Source of the DNA: Paenarthrobacter sp. GOM3
Lineage (GTDB): Bacteria; Actinomycetota; Actinomycetes; Actinomycetales; Micrococcaceae
Assembly: GCF_018215265.2 (NCBI RefSeq)
Contig: NZ_CP136562.1
Coordinates: 3,906,001-3,970,000, forward strand
Direction: 5' to 3'
Length of the DNA stretch: 64,000 bases
The notes under the pieces are model-generated. The model worked only from the letters and a program-made list of their open reading frames with translations. It did no database searches and was not told where the DNA came from. The number at the start of each line of letters is the position of its first letter. The stretch's first letter is position 1. This document shows, in pieces, positions 41,723 to 50,615 of the stretch. The translations under genes were made by a program, and so were the position numbers.

Positions 41723-42876
41723 CCGCGCCAACCGGCCAGCTGAGCATAGGCGTCCTTGCCACCTCGCTGAAACCCAACGAGCGGCGCCTGCCGATCCACC
41801 CACAGCATTTGGAACGCATCGCTCCGGAAGTCCGCCGGCAACTACGCTTTGAGTTCGGCTACGGCGAACGGTTCGGCCTCCCGGACAGCAAACTTGAATC
41901 GTTGGTGGGCGGACTCGGCACGCGCCAGGAGTTGATCGCCAACAGCGACGTCATCCTGCTGCCCAAGCCGCAGGCCCAGGACCTCGCCGAGCTCCGGGAT
42001 GGCCAAACACTGTGGGGCTGGCCCCACTGCGTCCAGGACCGTGCCATCACCCAACTGGCCATCGATAAGAAGCTCACGCTCATCGCCTTCGAGGCAATGA
42101 ACCATTGGGCCGGCGATGGCGGCTTTGGCCTGCACGTTTTCCATAAGAACAACGAACTCGCCGGGTACTGCTCCGTGCTGCATGCCCTGGCACTCACGGG
42201 GTCCACGGGCGACTATGGCCGCCGGCTGAGCGCCGTGGTGATCGGTTTCGGGGCAACTGCCCGCGGTGCTGTCACGGCGCTCAATGCCCATGGCGTCCAT
42301 GACGTTCAGGTCCTGACCAACCGCGGCGTGGCCGCCGTCGGGTCCCCGATCCATTCGGTAAGGATCGTGCAGTTCGACCACGACAATGAGGCCCCGTTCC
42401 TCAGCGAGGTCATCACGAACAACGGGCGCAAACCGCTGGCACCATTCCTGGCGGCGGCGGACATCGTGGTCAATTGCACCCTGCAGGACCCGAATGCGCC
42501 GCTGACATACTTGCGGACCGAGGACCTGGCGGAATTCCAGCCCGACAGCTTGATCGTGGATGTTTCCTGCGACGAAGGCATGGGCTTCAGCTGGGCGCGG
42601 ACCACGACGTTCGACGAGCCAATGTTCCGCGTGGGTGGCCACGTCAATTACTACGCGGTGGATCACAGTCCGTCCTACCTGTGGAACTCGGCCAGCTGGG
42701 AAATCAGCGAGGCTTTGTTGCCCTTCCTGGACACTGTGGTGGCGGGACCGGACGCATGGGATGCCAACGAGACCATCAGCCGCGCCATCGAAATCCGCGA
42801 CGGCGTCATCCGCAACTTGGACGTCCTCGAGTTCCAGGGCCGCTCGGCGGAGTACCCGCACCTCGCAACGGCATAG
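41719..42876 (+). CDS. N5-(carboxyethyl)ornithine synthase-like dehydrogenase
   Basis: A 385-residue member of the alanine dehydrogenase/CEO synthase group. SIGVLATSLKPNERRLPIHPQHLERI at the N-terminus, GWPHCVQDRAITQLAIDKKLTLIAFEAMNHW, the NAD(P)-binding VVIGFGATARGAVTALNAHGV, and VDVSCDEGMGFSWARTTTF with VNYYAVDHSPSYLWNSASWEIS match N5-(carboxyethyl)ornithine synthase. That enzyme reductively joins pyruvate and ornithine. Physiological purpose is unclear outside lactococci. GTG start, coupled to the small basic protein; a strong terminator follows. Confidence 0.85.
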   Translation: MTAPTGQLSIGVLATSLKPNERRLPIHPQHLERIAPEVRRQLRFEFGYGERFGLPDSKLESLVGGLGTRQELIANSDVILLPKPQAQDLAELRDGQTLWGWPHCVQDRAITQLAIDKKLTLIAFEAMNHWAGDGGFGLHVFHKNNELAGYCSVLHALALTGSTGDYGRRLSAVVIGFGATARGAVTALNAHGVHDVQVLTNRGVAAVGSPIHSVRIVQFDHDNEAPFLSEVITNNGRKPLAPFLAAADIVVNCTLQDPNAPLTYLRTEDLAEFQPDSLIVDVSCDEGMGFSWARTTTFDEPMFRVGGHVNYYAVDHSPSYLWNSASWEISEALLPFLDTVVAGPDAWDANETISRAIEIRDGVIRNLDVLEFQGRSAEYPHLATA

Positions 42877-42884
42877 CACCACAC

Positions 42885-42924
42885 AGAAGGCAGCGCCAGC
42901 GGTTCGCCACCGGCGCTGCCTTCT
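42885..42924. terminator. bidirectional terminator
   Basis: AGAAGGCAGCGCC (42885-42897) and GGCGCTGCCTTCT (42912-42924) form a perfect 13-bp stem between two converging genes, with CTGGTT after it on the plus strand. Confidence 0.88.
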
Positions 42925-42939
42925 CTGGTTAAGCCTCTG

Positions 42940-44340
42940 TTAAGCCGTCTGGGGCTCCTGCACAATCCGCAGCACACGCCGCCGGTCGCGCAAATCCACT
43001 TTGATGTGGAGCGAGGACTTCCGGGCCAGTACGACGGCGACTACCGCGGCCGCGATGGCCGGCACGCCGCCCGCTATCAAGATAGCCAGGTGCGGACCGA
43101 GGTGTTCGGCGAGCCAACCCATCATGGGGCCGCCGATCGCCTGGCCACCGATCAACACCACGAGGTACAGGCTCATGACGCGGCCACGGATACTCATGTT
43201 GGAACTGGTCTGCACCATCTGGTTGGCGGCGGTCAGGAACATCAGGCACCAGAATCCGGCGAGCACCATGATGACGCTGAACCACACCATGGACGGCATG
43301 ATCGAGGACAGGCAGAGCATCAGGCCGTACAACCCGGCGGACGTGACCACCGAACGTAACCGCAACTGCCGACGTCGGGTGGACGCCACCGCGCCGGTCA
43401 GTGCACCGAGCGCAACCATCGCGTTCAGCAGGCCGTAGCCTCCGGCCCCGGCGTCGTACACGTGGTCCGCAAACGCCGCCAACAGCACCGGAAGGCTCAT
43501 CGCGAAAACTGCGACGAAGCCCGCCATGAGCCAAGGCCAGTAGATGGTGGGCTTGCTGAGCGCGTAGTTCAGGCCTTCCCGCAGCATGCCCTTCTTGCGC
43601 GGCGTGGGCTGGCTGAGGTGCAGCTGGTCCTTGCGCAGGATGAGCAGCATGGTCACGGTGGAGCAGCACGCAACCGCGTTGGCGGCGAACGCCCAGCCAG
43701 CCCCCACGGCTGTGAGCAGCACACCGGCCAGGGCCGGCCCGATCAGGCCGCCGAGCTGGAAGGTCGTTGAGTTCACGCTGATGGCGTTGCGCAGGTATTT
43801 TGGCCCGACGAGTTCATTGACGAAGACCTGCCGTGCCGGTTGGTCGAGGACCGTCACGAAGCCTAACGCCAGGGCAATGGCATATACGTGCCAGACCTCA
43901 ACCCGCTGGCTCAGTGACAGGACGGCCAACAGGGCAGCCAGCACCGCAGCCGCCGACTGGCAGATGATGAGGATCTTCCGTTTGGGGAAGCGGTCGGCGA
44001 TCATGCCGCCCCAGGGCCCCAGGAACAGCGATGGCATGAACTGCAGCGCCACGGTAATTCCGACGGCGGTGACGGAACCGGAAAGTTCAAGAACCATCCA
44101 GTCCTGGGCGATGCGCTGCATCCAGATGGCGATCACGGCGATGAAGTGGCCGATCGCGAAAATCCTGAAGTTGGGGACCTTCAGGGAGATGAACGTATGC
44201 CGCCAGGGCAGCTTTTCACTCACGACGGCGAGTGGCTGGGTGACGGTGTCCGGCTGGTTTGTGTCCGGCAAGGGACGGGCGGACAAAGAATCGATGACGG
44301 GCTGGCTGACGTGTGCCGCTGAAGGCGGTGGGGGTGCCAA
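42940..44340 (-). CDS. MFS exporter, EntS-like (MFS_3)
   Basis: A 466-residue, 12-helix transporter with a hydrophilic N-terminal extension of about 45 residues. MQRIAQDWMVLELSGSVTAVGITVALQFMPSLFLGPWGGMIADRFPKRK (in the first loop), LDQPARQVFVNELVGPKYLRNAISVNSTTFQLGGLIGPALAG and SSNMSIRGRVMSLYLVVLIGGQAIGGPMMGWLAEHLGP are hallmarks of the EntS/MFS_3 group. Substrates include enterobactin and drugs in relatives. It is divergent from a LysR gene that probably controls it. Confidence 0.88.
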   Translation of the reverse strand: MAPPPPSAAHVSQPVIDSLSARPLPDTNQPDTVTQPLAVVSEKLPWRHTFISLKVPNFRIFAIGHFIAVIAIWMQRIAQDWMVLELSGSVTAVGITVALQFMPSLFLGPWGGMIADRFPKRKILIICQSAAAVLAALLAVLSLSQRVEVWHVYAIALALGFVTVLDQPARQVFVNELVGPKYLRNAISVNSTTFQLGGLIGPALAGVLLTAVGAGWAFAANAVACCSTVTMLLILRKDQLHLSQPTPRKKGMLREGLNYALSKPTIYWPWLMAGFVAVFAMSLPVLLAAFADHVYDAGAGGYGLLNAMVALGALTGAVASTRRRQLRLRSVVTSAGLYGLMLCLSSIMPSMVWFSVIMVLAGFWCLMFLTAANQMVQTSSNMSIRGRVMSLYLVVLIGGQAIGGPMMGWLAEHLGPHLAILIAGGVPAIAAAVVAVVLARKSSLHIKVDLRDRRRVLRIVQEPQTA

Positions 44341-44433
44341 AAGTAGTCCTCGGATGGAGAGTTTCGGTGGGATGCGTTTAACGCTATGGTTGCCAGCAGC
44401 AATTATGGAAGCGTATTGCGCCTATAACTAGCA

Positions 44434-44446
44434 TTGCGGAATGCAA
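44434..44446. promoter_or_regulatory. LysR-type binding site candidate
   Basis: TTGCGGAATGCAA is a dyad of the T-N11-A kind (TTGC and GCAA arms with five bases between), inside the 168-base region between the MFS exporter and the LysR gene. An ATTGCG half-site recurs at 44415. Such sites usually bind the divergently encoded LysR protein. Confidence 0.55.
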
Positions 44447-44508
44447 TGAGCTGCTTGCAGCGCAAAGGGAAGTGACGCAGTAGTCCAGCCCGGCCACCGA
44501 GGAGTTTC

Positions 44509-45363
44509 GTGTTCGAACCAGTCCAGCTCCGCTCCTTCCTCGCCGTGGCCGAAACCTTGAGTTTCACCAAAGCCGCCGACCGCCTGGGGTTGGCGCAGCC
44601 CACCGTCAGCCAACACGTCCGCAAGCTCGAAGCCGCCGCCAAACGTGTCCTCGTGGCGCGGGACACCCGGGAGGTCAGGTTGACCGACAACGGGGATGCC
44701 ATGGCCGGCTTTGCCCGCAACATCCTTGCCGCCCACGACTCCGCCGCACGGTACTTTTCCGGTTCGGCGATGCGCGGCCGACTCCGCTTTGGTACCGCCG
44801 ACGATCTTGCCATTACGGGCCTCCCTCGAATCCTGCGTGAGTTCCGTCAGCTGTACCCACAGATCAACCTCGAGCTGACAGTCAGCCAAAGTGATCAGCT
44901 CTACAAGCGCCTCAATGCGGGGCAACTGGACCTGGTGTTCGTGAAGTGGGTGGCCGGAGCCAAGGAAGGCACGGTAGTCCGGCACGACAACTTCGCCTGG
45001 GTTGGCGTCGAGCAGACCGTGCTGGAACCTGGAGCCCCGGTCCCCCTCATTGCCTATCCGGCTCCCAGCCTGAGCCGGAAGCTGGCGATCGATGCACTGG
45101 AAGCCGAAGGCCGGACGTGGCGGATCACATGCAGTACCAAGCAGATCAGCGGCGTCCTGGCTGCGGTCCGGGCAGGCATCGGCGTCGCCGTGATGCCGGC
45201 ATCACTGGTCCCGGAAGACCTGAAAGTCATCACCCAGCGCTTCGGCCTGCCCCCGGTGGGTGACGTCGACTTCACCCTGATCCGCAATCCGCTGGCGAAC
45301 GCAGAGGTGATCGACGCCTTGACACAAGCGATCATGGGCAGGACCCTCAGCAAGTCGAACTAG
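44509..45363 (+). CDS. LysR-family transcriptional regulator
   Basis: A 284-residue regulator with a winged helix-turn-helix at residues 1-60 (VQLRSFLAVAETLSFTKAADRLGLAQPTVSQHVRKLEAAAKRVLVAR) and a LysR effector domain. GTG start (VFEPVQ) with GAGG upstream. Divergent from the MFS exporter, the classical LysR layout, so it likely controls that gene and itself. The inducer is unknown. Confidence 0.9.
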   Translation: MFEPVQLRSFLAVAETLSFTKAADRLGLAQPTVSQHVRKLEAAAKRVLVARDTREVRLTDNGDAMAGFARNILAAHDSAARYFSGSAMRGRLRFGTADDLAITGLPRILREFRQLYPQINLELTVSQSDQLYKRLNAGQLDLVFVKWVAGAKEGTVVRHDNFAWVGVEQTVLEPGAPVPLIAYPAPSLSRKLAIDALEAEGRTWRITCSTKQISGVLAAVRAGIGVAVMPASLVPEDLKVITQRFGLPPVGDVDFTLIRNPLANAEVIDALTQAIMGRTLSKSN

Positions 45364-45409
45364 GTGCTGGCCGGCTGGGAGCAGCCAGCGGCCGTAGTAC
45401 GCTCACCCC

Positions 45410-45976
45410 ATGACTCACGCCAAGCTCACACAGCCGTCGGCACGCTTCCATAAGTCCTGGCTGGACAGCTATGACGAGTGGGGAACCCTTAATCAGGATG
45501 GCTCGGCGGCTTTTGTGGCCGGGAGGTACGGCCTGGATCTCCGCGACAGCAGCGACTTCGCGGAATGGGTTGGCCTGCTGCACGAGCTGCCCAAGGAGAG
45601 CTTCCAACCTCCCGAAGGTTTGGCCAACCAGACCACCCTCTGGGTTGTCGAGGACAACGCCTACTTGGGGGCCGCCAGCCTCAGGCACTCATTGGTCAAT
45701 GACTACCTAATTGAGGTGGGAGGCAACATCGGCTACGGCATCCGGCCCAGTGCGCGGGGCCGGGGGCTCGCCAAACTAGCACTGAAAAGCGCCCTCCTGG
45801 AGGGTCGCGCCCTCGGCATGGAACGAGTATTGGTGACGTGCAAGCAGCCGAACGTGGCGTCGGCCCGCACCATCGAGGCTTGCGGCGGCGTTCTTGAAAG
45901 CGTCCGGCCACCGGAGAGTTTTGCCCCGGAGTTGGGGGTCACCGAACCAATCCGGCGTTACTGGTTCCAGCTGTAG
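45410..45976 (+). CDS. GNAT-family N-acetyltransferase
   Basis: A 188-residue acetyltransferase. The acetyl-CoA loop is seen in GNIGYGIRPSARGRGLAKLALKSALLEGRALGMERVLVTCKQPNVASARTIEACGGVLES, the RimJ/YhhY-like RxxGxA/G motif plus the C-terminal Asn-x-x-Ser segment. The target is unknown. It follows the LysR gene by 46 bases on the same strand. Confidence 0.88.
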   Translation: MTHAKLTQPSARFHKSWLDSYDEWGTLNQDGSAAFVAGRYGLDLRDSSDFAEWVGLLHELPKESFQPPEGLANQTTLWVVEDNAYLGAASLRHSLVNDYLIEVGGNIGYGIRPSARGRGLAKLALKSALLEGRALGMERVLVTCKQPNVASARTIEACGGVLESVRPPESFAPELGVTEPIRRYWFQL

Positions 45977-46041
45977 CCCGGAGATGTGCGTCATGTAGGC
46001 CGCACCCTTTTCCACCGTTCGCACCGGTAACCTCTGGTGCG

Positions 46042-46102
46042 TTCGGCGGGAACGGGTGCGGCGTTCGCGCGTACGGGCTGCATTCGGCGGGAACCGGTGC
46101 GG
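46042..46102. repeat. two imperfect 20-bp direct repeats, 41-base period
   Basis: TTCGGCGGGAACGGGTGCGG at 46042-46061 recurs at 46083-46102 with one change. The surrounding 187 bases between the GNAT gene and the isomerase gene hold further fragments (GTTCGCACCGGTAACC) of similar composition. Meaning unknown. Confidence 0.6.
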
Positions 46103-46132
46103 ACAATGTTCGGCCTACGATCATCCCTTACT

Positions 46133-46148
46133 GGGTAAGCGCATTCCC
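46133..46148. promoter_or_regulatory. LacI-type operator of the 46164 isomerase gene
   Basis: GGGTAAGCGCATTCCC is a near-palindrome with the central CG-flanked GC step typical of LacI-family operators. It ends 15 bases before the ATG of the isomerase gene. The same motif occurs at 48102 and 48152 upstream of the LacI gene and the dehydrogenase operon. Confidence 0.75.
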
Positions 46149-46163
46149 GGTATCCTGTGAAGC

Positions 46164-46937
46164 ATGACCGACCTCACCACGCTGGCTGACCTCTCCCCTG
46201 GCATCTGTTCCGTCACCCTCCGCGCGCTGGGGATCGACGACGTAGCGCGGATTTCCGCCGAGGCTGGCCTGGCAGGGATCGAGTGGGGCACCGATGTCCA
46301 CGTCAGTGATGCGGAATCAGCGGCCCATGCCAAGCGCGCCACGGAAGACGCTGGGCTAACGGTCCTATCGCTTGGCTCGTACTACCGATGCGGCGCTTTC
46401 GGAGACTTTGGAAAGGCCTTGGATATCGCCAGCGCACTGGGCGCCCCAAGGGTCCGGGTATGGGCCGGGGAACTCGGATCTGCGGGTGCCGGCCCGGAGC
46501 ACTGGGACTCGGTGGTGACAGACACCCAGCGTATTGCCGATCTCGGGGCCGAACGCGGGATCACCATCGCCTTCGAATACCACGGCAACACTCTCACCGA
46601 CTCCCCCGCGACCACCCTCGAGTTGCTGGACCGCGTCAACCACGCCAACGTCGGCACCTACTGGCAACCCGCCGTCGGGCTTTCCGACCAGCAAGCACTC
46701 GACTCGCTCCACCGGGTCCTGCCTCATGTGGTTGGCGTGCACTGCTTCTCCTGGGGGCCTGAAGCCGAGCGGTTCCCGCTGCGGAACCGCAAGTTGCTGT
46801 GGCAGACAGTCACCGACGTCCTGCGGGGCAACGGCAAGGATATGGACATCATGTTGGAGTTCGTCGAGGATGACCTCCCGGAGAACGTCCTCAATGACGC
46901 CGCCTTCCTGCACACCATCACCCTGGGCGAGGACTAG
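46164..46937 (+). CDS. sugar phosphate isomerase/epimerase-like TIM barrel
   Basis: A 257-residue xylose-isomerase-like TIM barrel (AP endonuclease 2 family). AGLAGIEWGTDVHV, RVWAGELGSAG, ITIAFEYHGNTLTDS and MLEFVEDD hold the likely metal-binding Glu and His residues. No signal peptide. A LacI-type operator overlaps its promoter region and it converges on the LacI gene, so it belongs to the catabolic regulon at 46.1-51.5 kb. The reaction, probably isomerising or dehydrating a keto-sugar, is not determined. Confidence 0.83.
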   Translation: MTDLTTLADLSPGICSVTLRALGIDDVARISAEAGLAGIEWGTDVHVSDAESAAHAKRATEDAGLTVLSLGSYYRCGAFGDFGKALDIASALGAPRVRVWAGELGSAGAGPEHWDSVVTDTQRIADLGAERGITIAFEYHGNTLTDSPATTLELLDRVNHANVGTYWQPAVGLSDQQALDSLHRVLPHVVGVHCFSWGPEAERFPLRNRKLLWQTVTDVLRGNGKDMDIMLEFVEDDLPENVLNDAAFLHTITLGED

Positions 46938-46965
46938 CGCGAAAACCGCCCGGACGGCAGCGTGG

Positions 46966-48033
46966 TCACGCCTGGGATTTCACCGGAGCATCTGTAGCCG
47001 GAGCTTCTGCAGTCGGAGCCTCCGTGCTGCGGCGAAGCTTGACCACGCCGCTGACAGGTGGCGTATCCGGGTCTCCGGCAGCGAGGCGACCAATATCCTC
47101 AAGCGGCAGGTGGACCGTGGACAACGCCGGCCGGAAGTCGCGCAGGGTCTCGATATCGTCAAAGCCGGCGATGGTGGCATCGCGGGGAATCCATACCCCT
47201 TCCGGTCGAAGCGCGGCTGTGACTCCGATGGCCATGACGTCGTTGACCGCGAAGATGCAGAGCCGTTCTTCGGAAGACTTGATCCGTTCCGCGAGCGCCA
47301 GGCCGGCGTCGTATCCTCCCGCACGATTGAAGCCGGTGCGGATGACCTCGGCCGGCGGCCTTCCGGCGTCGGCGAGTCCGCGCTGGAAGCCGCGGACCCT
47401 GTCGTCGGAGGTGTACAGGCCTTCGGGGCCGGCGATGATCAGGAACGGGCCATCATGAGCGTCAACCAATTCTGCGGCGAGGCCAGCCGCGAGTTCCTCG
47501 TTGGGGACCTTCACCACGTGGTAGCCCTCTGAGGCGGAAGCGCCGACGATGGGGTGCCCCACCACGCCCACATGTCCGCCGTTGCGGCAGTATCGGTCCA
47601 ACTCGGCGGCGAGCTCGGCATTACCCTGCTGGTCCTCAGCACGAACGGAGCGTGAACCAGCGATCACGATGGAGTCCGCACGGCGGGCAGCGAAGGCAGC
47701 TACTGCCTCCCGCTCGTCGGAAGCGGCGCCAGAGGTGCTTGCCAACAACACCATGCGGTTCTGCTGCCGGGCGGCTTCCTGCACGCCGCGGGCTATTGCC
47801 GAGAAGTAGGGATCGGCGATGTCGTGGACGATCAGGCCTATCAGCCCGGAACTGGACTTCGCGAGCGCCTGTGCCTGCGCATTGGGGACATAGCCGAGCT
47901 TATCGGCGGCCTCGCGGACGCGCTCGGCGATGTCTTCCGCCGGCTTACGGGATGAGCCGTTGAGGACCCGGGATGCCGTAGCCAGGGAAACCCCGGCTAA
48001 ACGGGCAACTTCACTAAGTGTGCTGGCGGCCAC
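46966..48033 (-). CDS. LacI-family repressor of the DUF993 sugar cluster
   Basis: A 355-residue repressor. The helix-turn-helix TLSEVARLAGVSLATASRVLNGSSRKPAEDI and hinge AQAQALAKSSSGLIGLIVHDIADPYF are followed by a periplasmic-binding-type sugar sensor (VNDVMAIGVTAALRPEGVWIPRDATIAGFDDIE). The last 40 residues are an unusual Ala/Pro/Thr tail. GTG at 48033 was chosen because AAGGAGG stands six bases upstream; longer open sequence beyond it is noncoding. Three near-identical operators (46133, 48102, 48152) lie at its own promoter and at the two target units. Confidence 0.9.
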   Translation of the reverse strand: MAASTLSEVARLAGVSLATASRVLNGSSRKPAEDIAERVREAADKLGYVPNAQAQALAKSSSGLIGLIVHDIADPYFSAIARGVQEAARQQNRMVLLASTSGAASDEREAVAAFAARRADSIVIAGSRSVRAEDQQGNAELAAELDRYCRNGGHVGVVGHPIVGASASEGYHVVKVPNEELAAGLAAELVDAHDGPFLIIAGPEGLYTSDDRVRGFQRGLADAGRPPAEVIRTGFNRAGGYDAGLALAERIKSSEERLCIFAVNDVMAIGVTAALRPEGVWIPRDATIAGFDDIETLRDFRPALSTVHLPLEDIGRLAAGDPDTPPVSGVVKLRRSTEAPTAEAPATDAPVKSQA

Positions 48034-48101
48034 GGGGCCCTCCTTGTCTGCAGGCGTCGGGACTGGCGCTAAGGAAATTATGGCAGTTCGAGCGGGAATT
48101 C

Positions 48102-48117
48102 GGGAAAGCGCTTGCCA
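48102..48117. promoter_or_regulatory. LacI-type operator near the lacI-family gene
   Basis: GGGAAAGCGCTTGCCA, about 70 bases upstream of the LacI-family start, matches the operators at 46133 and 48152 in the GGGxAxGCGC core. It probably gives autoregulation. Confidence 0.7.
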
Positions 48118-48151
48118 AGCTGGCGCGCCATGGTGCATGATTCTTTGCAAT

Positions 48152-48167
48152 GGGAATGCGCTTTCCC
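48152..48167. promoter_or_regulatory. LacI-type operator of the dehydrogenase-DUF993 operon
   Basis: GGGAATGCGCTTTCCC is a near-perfect palindrome 65 bases before the dehydrogenase ATG and 50 bases from the site at 48102. Two sites this close could bind one tetramer or two dimers cooperatively across the divergent promoters. Confidence 0.78.
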
Positions 48168-48231
48168 GCGCGAACCAAGCAAGCACCGGGAACCGCAGAG
48201 CGACCGGCACACAAGGCACTGGAGACAAAAC

Positions 48232-49401
48232 ATGGGTTTCGAAACAAAGACGATCCGCATCGCCATGAACGGCATCACCGGCCGTATGGGTTACCGCCAG
48301 CACTTGCTGCGGTCCATCCTCCCCATCCGCGACGCCGGCGGCTTCACCCTCGAAGACGGGACCAAAATCCAGGTGGAGCCGATCCTGGTTGGCCGCAACG
48401 AAGCCAAGATCCGCGAGCTCGCCGAACTGCACAAAGTCTCCGAGTGGTCCACCGACCTGGACGCGGTCATCAACGACCCCACCGTAGACATCGTGTTCGA
48501 CGCTTCGATGACCAGCCTCCGCGCCGCCACCCTGAAGAAGGCCATGCGTGCCGGCAAGCACATCTTCACTGAGAAGCCCACTGCCGAGACCTTGGAGGAA
48601 GCCATCGAGCTCGCCCAAATCGGCAAGGAATCAGGCGTCACCGCGGGCGTTGTGCACGACAAGCTCTACCTCCCCGGCCTGGTCAAGCTCCGCCGCCTGG
48701 TGGACGAGGGTTTCTTCGGCCGCATCCTCTCCATCCGTGGCGAGTTCGGGTACTGGGTCTTCGAAGGCGATGTCCAGGCTGCCCAGCGTCCGTCCTGGAA
48801 CTACCGCAAGGAAGACGGCGGCGGCATGACCACGGACATGTTCTGCCACTGGAACTACGTCCTTGAAGGAATCATCGGCAAGGTCAAGAGCGTCAACGCC
48901 AAGACCGCCACCCACATCCCCGCACGCTGGGACGAAGCCGGCAAGGAATACAAGGCCACCGCCGACGACGCTTCCTACGGCATCTTCGAGCTCGAGACCC
49001 CGGGCGGCGATGACGTGATCGGCCAGATCAACTCCTCCTGGGCCGTCCGCGTCTACCGCGACGAACTGGTTGAGTTCCAGATCGACGGCACGCACGGTTC
49101 CGCCGTCGCCGGTTTGAACAAGTGCGTCGCGCAGCAGCGCGCCCACACGCCCAAGCCCGTCTGGAACCCGGACTTGCCCGTCACCGAATCCTTCCGGAGC
49201 CAGTGGCAGGAAGTTCCCGCCAACGCCGAGCTGGACAACGGCTTCAAGCTTCAGTGGGAAGAGTTCCTGCGCGACGTCGTCGCCGGCCGTGAGCACCGCT
49301 TCGGTCTCCTCTCCGCTGCCCGCGGCGTACAGCTGGCCGAACTTGGCCTCCAGTCCTCGGCCGAGCGCCGCACCATCGACATCCCGGAGATCACCCTCTA
49401 A
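48232..49401 (+). CDS. Gfo/Idh/MocA-family dehydrogenase
   Basis: A 389-residue oxidoreductase. The NAD(P)-binding start is IRIAMNGITGRMGYRQHL (GITGRMG variant of GxGxxG). EKPTAETLEEAIELAQIGKESGVTAGVVHDKLYLPG holds the catalytic EKP lysine, and DGGGMTTDMFCHWNYVLEGIIG the second half of the active site. GGAG lies before the ATG at 48232. It is first in an operon with DUF993 and a second TIM-barrel isomerase (1-base and 4-base overlaps), under LacI control. It should oxidise a sugar or sugar derivative; the substrate is unknown. Confidence 0.88.
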   Translation: MGFETKTIRIAMNGITGRMGYRQHLLRSILPIRDAGGFTLEDGTKIQVEPILVGRNEAKIRELAELHKVSEWSTDLDAVINDPTVDIVFDASMTSLRAATLKKAMRAGKHIFTEKPTAETLEEAIELAQIGKESGVTAGVVHDKLYLPGLVKLRRLVDEGFFGRILSIRGEFGYWVFEGDVQAAQRPSWNYRKEDGGGMTTDMFCHWNYVLEGIIGKVKSVNAKTATHIPARWDEAGKEYKATADDASYGIFELETPGGDDVIGQINSSWAVRVYRDELVEFQIDGTHGSAVAGLNKCVAQQRAHTPKPVWNPDLPVTESFRSQWQEVPANAELDNGFKLQWEEFLRDVVAGREHRFGLLSAARGVQLAELGLQSSAERRTIDIPEITL

Positions 49402-50615
49402 TGACGTCACTCATCCTTCCCACCGACGACGGCGGCACCCGCGAGTACCGCCTCCAACCCGCCACAGCATGGGTCAAGCCAACGGCTCCGCTGGCGGCGC
49501 GCCGCGCTTACGCTGCAGCCCACGTCATCCCCGAAGTGGCAGCTGATAACACCCCAGGCGCCCCCGCGCAGCTCGACTGGGATGCCACGCTGTCGTACCG
49601 GCACGAGCTGTGGTCCTACGGGCTGGGTGTTGCTGACGCCATGGACACCGCACAACGCGGCATGGGCCTGGACTGGGCTGCGACCCAGCAGCTCATCAAG
49701 CGCACAGGTGCCGAGGCCGCGTCCGTCGTAGCCGGCAACAATGCGGCGACGGCCGGCAAGTCCGTCCGGGACCTCGTTTCCTGTGGTGCCGGAACCGACC
49801 AGCTGGATATTGCCGCCCTCCCTGACGGTGCAGCCGGTATCCAGGCCGTCATCGACGCCTACCGTGAGCAGATCGCCGTCGTCAGCGAGGCCGGGCCCAA
49901 GGTCATCCTCATGGCCTCCCGCGCCTTGGCCAAGGTTGCCAACAGCGCCGACGACTACCTGCACGTCTACTCCACGCTCCTGCAGGAAGTGGACCAGCCC
50001 GTGATCCTGCACTGGCTGGGCACCATGTTCGACCCCTCACTGGCTGGCTACTGGGGCTCCGATGACGTCTCCGTCGCTACCGACACGTTCCTTAGCCTGA
50101 TCCGCGAGCACGCGGACAAGGTTGACGGGGTGAAGGTGTCGCTGCTGGACGCCTCGCACGAGGTCGCGCTGCGCGCTGCGCTCCCGTCCGGTGTGCGCCT
50201 GTACACCGGCGACGACTTCAACTATCCGGAACTGATCGACGGCGACGAAACGCACCACTCGGACGCCCTGCTGGGCATCTTCGCGGCCATCTACCCGGCC
50301 GCTTCGGTTGCGTTGCAGAAGTACGACGCCGGCCAAGGTGCTGAGGGGCGCGCAGTCCTGGACTCCACCCGTGAGCTAGGCAAGCACATCTTCAGCGCCC
50401 CGACGTTCTACTACAAGACCGGGATCGCCTTCATGTCCTGGCTCAACGGCAAGCAGCCCGGCTTCCAGATGGTGGGCGGCCTGCACTCGGGCCGTTCGGT
50501 CCTGCACCTGGCGAAGACCTTCGAACTGGCGGACAAAGCCGGACTACTGAAGGATCCGTCCCTGGCAGCGTTCCGCATGTCGGACTACCTTCGGATCAAC
50601 GGAGTGGGCGCATGA
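49401..50615 (+). CDS. DUF993 family protein, DHDPS-like TIM barrel
   Basis: A 404-residue protein matching DUF993, a family distantly related to dihydrodipicolinate-synthase-type aldolases. DYLHVYSTLLQEVDQPVILHWLGTMFDPSLAGYWG and VDGVKVSLLDASHEVALRAAL resemble the beta-strand carrying the Schiff-base lysine in DHDPS (GIK..); here that is Lys245. GVRLYTGDDFNYPELIDGD follows, as the next active-site strand. Its start shares one base with the dehydrogenase stop. An aldolase or dehydratase step on a keto-sugar acid is plausible but unproven. Confidence 0.85.
   Translation: MTSLILPTDDGGTREYRLQPATAWVKPTAPLAARRAYAAAHVIPEVAADNTPGAPAQLDWDATLSYRHELWSYGLGVADAMDTAQRGMGLDWAATQQLIKRTGAEAASVVAGNNAATAGKSVRDLVSCGAGTDQLDIAALPDGAAGIQAVIDAYREQIAVVSEAGPKVILMASRALAKVANSADDYLHVYSTLLQEVDQPVILHWLGTMFDPSLAGYWGSDDVSVATDTFLSLIREHADKVDGVKVSLLDASHEVALRAALPSGVRLYTGDDFNYPELIDGDETHHSDALLGIFAAIYPAASVALQKYDAGQGAEGRAVLDSTRELGKHIFSAPTFYYKTGIAFMSWLNGKQPGFQMVGGLHSGRSVLHLAKTFELADKAGLLKDPSLAAFRMSDYLRINGVGA

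Noticed and set aside
48034..48618. Upstream extension of the LacI-family gene to 550 codons
   Set aside because: The extension runs antisense through the dehydrogenase gene and over the operators; GTG 48033 has AAGGAGG.
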